Shown one piece after another: positions 61,959 to 64,000 of a stretch of 64,000 nucleotides of DNA. The position numbers and the translations under genes are program-made. The stretch is from positions 2,944,501 through 3,008,500 of the forward strand of contig NZ_CP009286.1 of NCBI RefSeq assembly GCF_000758685.1, given 5' to 3'. The notes under the pieces were generated by a model. That model saw only the letters and a program-made list of their open reading frames with translations, did no database searches and was not told where the DNA came from. This DNA is from Paenibacillus stellifer. Its GTDB lineage: Bacteria > Bacillota > Bacilli > Paenibacillales > Paenibacillaceae. How positions within the stretch are numbered: the stretch's first letter is position 1; the number at the start of each line of letters is the position of its first letter.

Positions 61959-62004
61959 AAAACCTCCCGAGGGTTATTACAGACCTCATTCGGGAGGTTT
62001 TATT
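61959..62004 (+). terminator. terminator after the acetyltransferase gene
   Basis: AAACCTCCCGA pairs with TCGGGAGGTTT across a 19-base loop, followed by TATTT. Confidence 0.72.
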
Positions 62005-62153
62005 TGTATAAAGACTGTACTCTGTTAAGAGATGCAGTGTGTTTACACCTATAAGGAGAGATGAATATAGGATAAGCTTGTCTAAGAAGCAGGACACATG
62101 AAAAACATACTGGCAAGTTATTCTAATAACAGCTGCGATAAAAGGAGTTAAGC

Positions 62154-63902
62154 ATGAGAAACAGGGGAATTACATTTAAACTCTTTATTCTGACCGTCAT
62201 TTTCTTTGCCAGTTTTTATATTCTGGTTTTATTATCGCAGGTTCTTTTTTTCAATCGGTTCTACCAGGACTATAAAGTGAAAAAAGTCGAACGAGATCTT
62301 TATAAATTTGCTCAACAATATTCACATCAAAATCGGGACAAGAATAAAGAGCTCGCCGTGAGCGTAGCCAAGTTTATGAATCGAAACCGGACACAGCTGG
62401 CTATTGTTGATTTCGAGGGCAATCTGGTCCTGGGTGATCCCTACCGTATGACGGTTGAACTCCCGAACCATAACAAAATCACGGTCCCGCTGTCGCTTTT
62501 TTTGAATGTGAACGATGAAGAGCTGCGGAAAGCCAATATACAGCAAGGAGACCCGATCACCATTTGGGGTGAGGAATATAGCAGAGGGAATCTAGATCCG
62601 ATCGTATATCCAGAAAAGATCTTAGTGCGTCATTCATTATCCATTGGAGAGACCTCTCCGGATAGCCTTTCCGTTTTCTCAGGCGTTGTAGAGGATATTA
62701 TCGCACCAACCCTAAAGACTCAACGCCAAGGTCTCCTGTATGTAGCTTTAAATGAGCTTTTTCCTTTGTCTGACGAAATGAAAAAAGAGCTTAATGGGAT
62801 GGAAGAAAAAGAGTTGCAGTGGGTAGAACCTTGGAGCGGAACCAACAATATTATCATTATGCAGCCATTGGTAGTAAGCGGCGGCAACAAACAAATCCTG
62901 TTCTCAGTCACCTCACTTCAAGAAATTAATGATGCCAATGAAGCGCTGCGTTGGTTCTATATCTATCTTAGCGGCGGGGGATTTATTTTCATTCTGATTT
63001 TGGCCCTTTATTATTCCAAGATGGTGACATCGCCTATTGTTTCATTGAATGAAGCCGCACAGAAAATGGTTGATTTTGATTTTTCATCTTTCAAACCCTT
63101 ACAGCAAAGCGACGAACTGGGGAGCCTTTCTCAAAACATGTATACGATGGCACAAAAACTGGACAAGGCGCTTGGTGAACTTCAAGATGCCAACCAGCAG
63201 CTTCAGAATGATATGGAGCAAAAAGAAAGAATCGAAATGACACAAAAGAGCTTCTTTACCAATGCCTCGCATGAGCTGAAGACGCCTATCAGCATCATAA
63301 AGAGCTTCGCCGAAGGCTTGCAGGATGGCATTAATATTGATAAGCAGGAACATTACATATCCGTCATTATTGAGGAAACAGAGCGAATGGAGATGTTGAT
63401 TAAAGACATGCTCGATCTGGCCCGGTTGGAGTCGGGAACGATACAGCTTCGAAAACGATCCATTTTACTGAGCGAGCTTATTGATAAAAGCGCAAACCGG
63501 CTGCTGTATCAGCTCAAAGCGAAGGGATTGGAAATTATCGTTATCCCTGTGAATGAGCTCCCCGTTCTCATTGATCCGGATTGGTTCGAGCAGGTTATCG
63601 TCAACTTGACGACTAATGCCATTAAACATGCGGATCATGGGAGTGACATCCTTTTTGAGATTCATAGTGATAGGCAGTCGAGCACGCTTTATGTCAAAAA
63701 TAAGGGCAAAACGATCCCTGAACCGCAAATAAATTTAATTTGGGAGAGATTTTACAGGGGAGAAGCCTCCCGAAGTCGTCAAACAGGTGGAACAGGATTA
63801 GGCTTATCCATTGTGCAGCAAATTTTGGATCTCCATCATTGTGAATACTCGGTAACGAATTTGGATGATGGTGTTCAGTTCATGGTTAAGATCAATCATT
63901 AA
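62154..63902 (+). CDS. membrane sensor histidine kinase
   Basis: 582 aa. The first helix is at residues 10-32 (FILTVIFFASFYILVLLSQV), an extracellular sensor domain spans about 35-260, the second helix is near 270-290 (WFYIYLSGGGFIFILILALYY), then HAMP (VTSPIVSLNEAAQKMVDFDF), a coiled-coil, HisKA with NASHELKTPISIIKSFAEGL (His near residue 372) and HATPase with NLTTNAIKHA and GTGLGLSIVQQI. AAAGGAG precedes the ATG. The response regulator gene follows 34 bp later. The signal is unknown; large-ectodomain kinases of this layout often monitor the cell envelope. Confidence 0.92.
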   Translation: MRNRGITFKLFILTVIFFASFYILVLLSQVLFFNRFYQDYKVKKVERDLYKFAQQYSHQNRDKNKELAVSVAKFMNRNRTQLAIVDFEGNLVLGDPYRMTVELPNHNKITVPLSLFLNVNDEELRKANIQQGDPITIWGEEYSRGNLDPIVYPEKILVRHSLSIGETSPDSLSVFSGVVEDIIAPTLKTQRQGLLYVALNELFPLSDEMKKELNGMEEKELQWVEPWSGTNNIIIMQPLVVSGGNKQILFSVTSLQEINDANEALRWFYIYLSGGGFIFILILALYYSKMVTSPIVSLNEAAQKMVDFDFSSFKPLQQSDELGSLSQNMYTMAQKLDKALGELQDANQQLQNDMEQKERIEMTQKSFFTNASHELKTPISIIKSFAEGLQDGINIDKQEHYISVIIEETERMEMLIKDMLDLARLESGTIQLRKRSILLSELIDKSANRLLYQLKAKGLEIIVIPVNELPVLIDPDWFEQVIVNLTTNAIKHADHGSDILFEIHSDRQSSTLYVKNKGKTIPEPQINLIWERFYRGEASRSRQTGGTGLGLSIVQQILDLHHCEYSVTNLDDGVQFMVKINH

Positions 63903-63936
63903 ATTCAAACGCTTGAAACGGGAAGAAGGATTTGGA

Positions 63937-64000
63937 ATGGGGAAGAGGGTTCTCATCGTTGAAGATCAATCAAGAATTCGCGAAGTGATTTCGGACTATT
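63937..64000 (+). CDS. response regulator (3' end outside window)
   Basis: Only 21 codons are visible: MGKRVLIVEDQSRIREVISD. The VLIVEDQ segment carries the acidic pocket of a receiver domain. It lies just after the sensor kinase, so it is its probable partner, most likely an OmpR-type regulator. GAAGAAGGA lies before the ATG. Confidence 0.85.
   Translation, partial: MGKRVLIVEDQSRIREVISDY

Overview
The window looks like part of a Firmicutes chromosome, most likely Paenibacillus or a close relative. The supporting signs are strong AGGAGG-type ribosome-binding sites, about 50% GC with a mix of GTG, TTG and ATG starts, a SpoVB-like flippase, GlpP antitermination, bifunctional GshF, a YqeC-type 6-phosphogluconate dehydrogenase, and many AraC, TetR and WYL regulators. 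No rRNA, tRNA, CRISPR array, phage or insertion sequence is visible. All product names come from reading motifs in the translated sequence; no database search was run.

Layout. 1-10 kb: the end of an Amidase_6 protein, a SpoVB-like flippase, flavohemoglobin hmp with two FNR-type palindromes, the zwf-gnd oxidative pentose phosphate pair and a SWIM-SNF2 helicase. 10-16 kb: a structured leader before a flavoprotein/ferredoxin pair, a broken DHA2 efflux gene with a divergent TetR gene, and azoR. 16-20 kb: a CDF metal transporter and an ECF importer operon containing a TudS-like desulfidase; its EcfA2 and EcfT genes are fused by a deletion. 20-25 kb: a tiny protein that is 43% methionine, a DUF4405-type membrane protein, and an AraC/GH42 beta-galactosidase pair. 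25-36.5 kb: a large kdp potassium regulon (kdpD, kdpE, a 110-aa membrane protein, a 34-aa membrane peptide, kdpF, A, B, C and a tandem KdpD-like sensor without a kinase), with three copies of one helically phased operator/promoter. 36.5-43 kb: a permease remnant, MarR and WYL regulators, DinB, DUF1801, and an arsR-gshF pair with matching ArsR-type operators. 43.5-49.4 kb: a likely glycerol-3-phosphate uptake cluster (glpP, terminator-bearing leader, HAD-IIA phosphatase, UgpB/A/E-like ABC importer, TIM-barrel protein). 49.6-58.4 kb: a VWA remnant, a TPR/SMI1 protein, AraC regulators, an SDR, an MFS remnant, a stand-alone gap gene and a short UvrA-like ATPase. 58.5-60.2 kb: a frameshifted tetR followed by a chain of gene scraps (alcohol dehydrogenase, cupin, aldo/keto reductase, histidine phosphatase). 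60.2-64 kb: an AraC regulator, a sugar acetyltransferase, and a sensor kinase with the start of its response regulator.

Two themes run through the window. First, several regulatory circuits can be read directly from the DNA: KdpE boxes, ArsR boxes, FNR boxes and terminator leaders. Second, an unusual number of genes are shortened by clean internal deletions or frameshifts (DHA2 efflux, ecfA2/ecfT, NicO-like permease, VWA, MFS, tetR, adh/cupin/AKR, histidine phosphatase). This points either to active gene decay in the lineage or to a systematic assembly problem.
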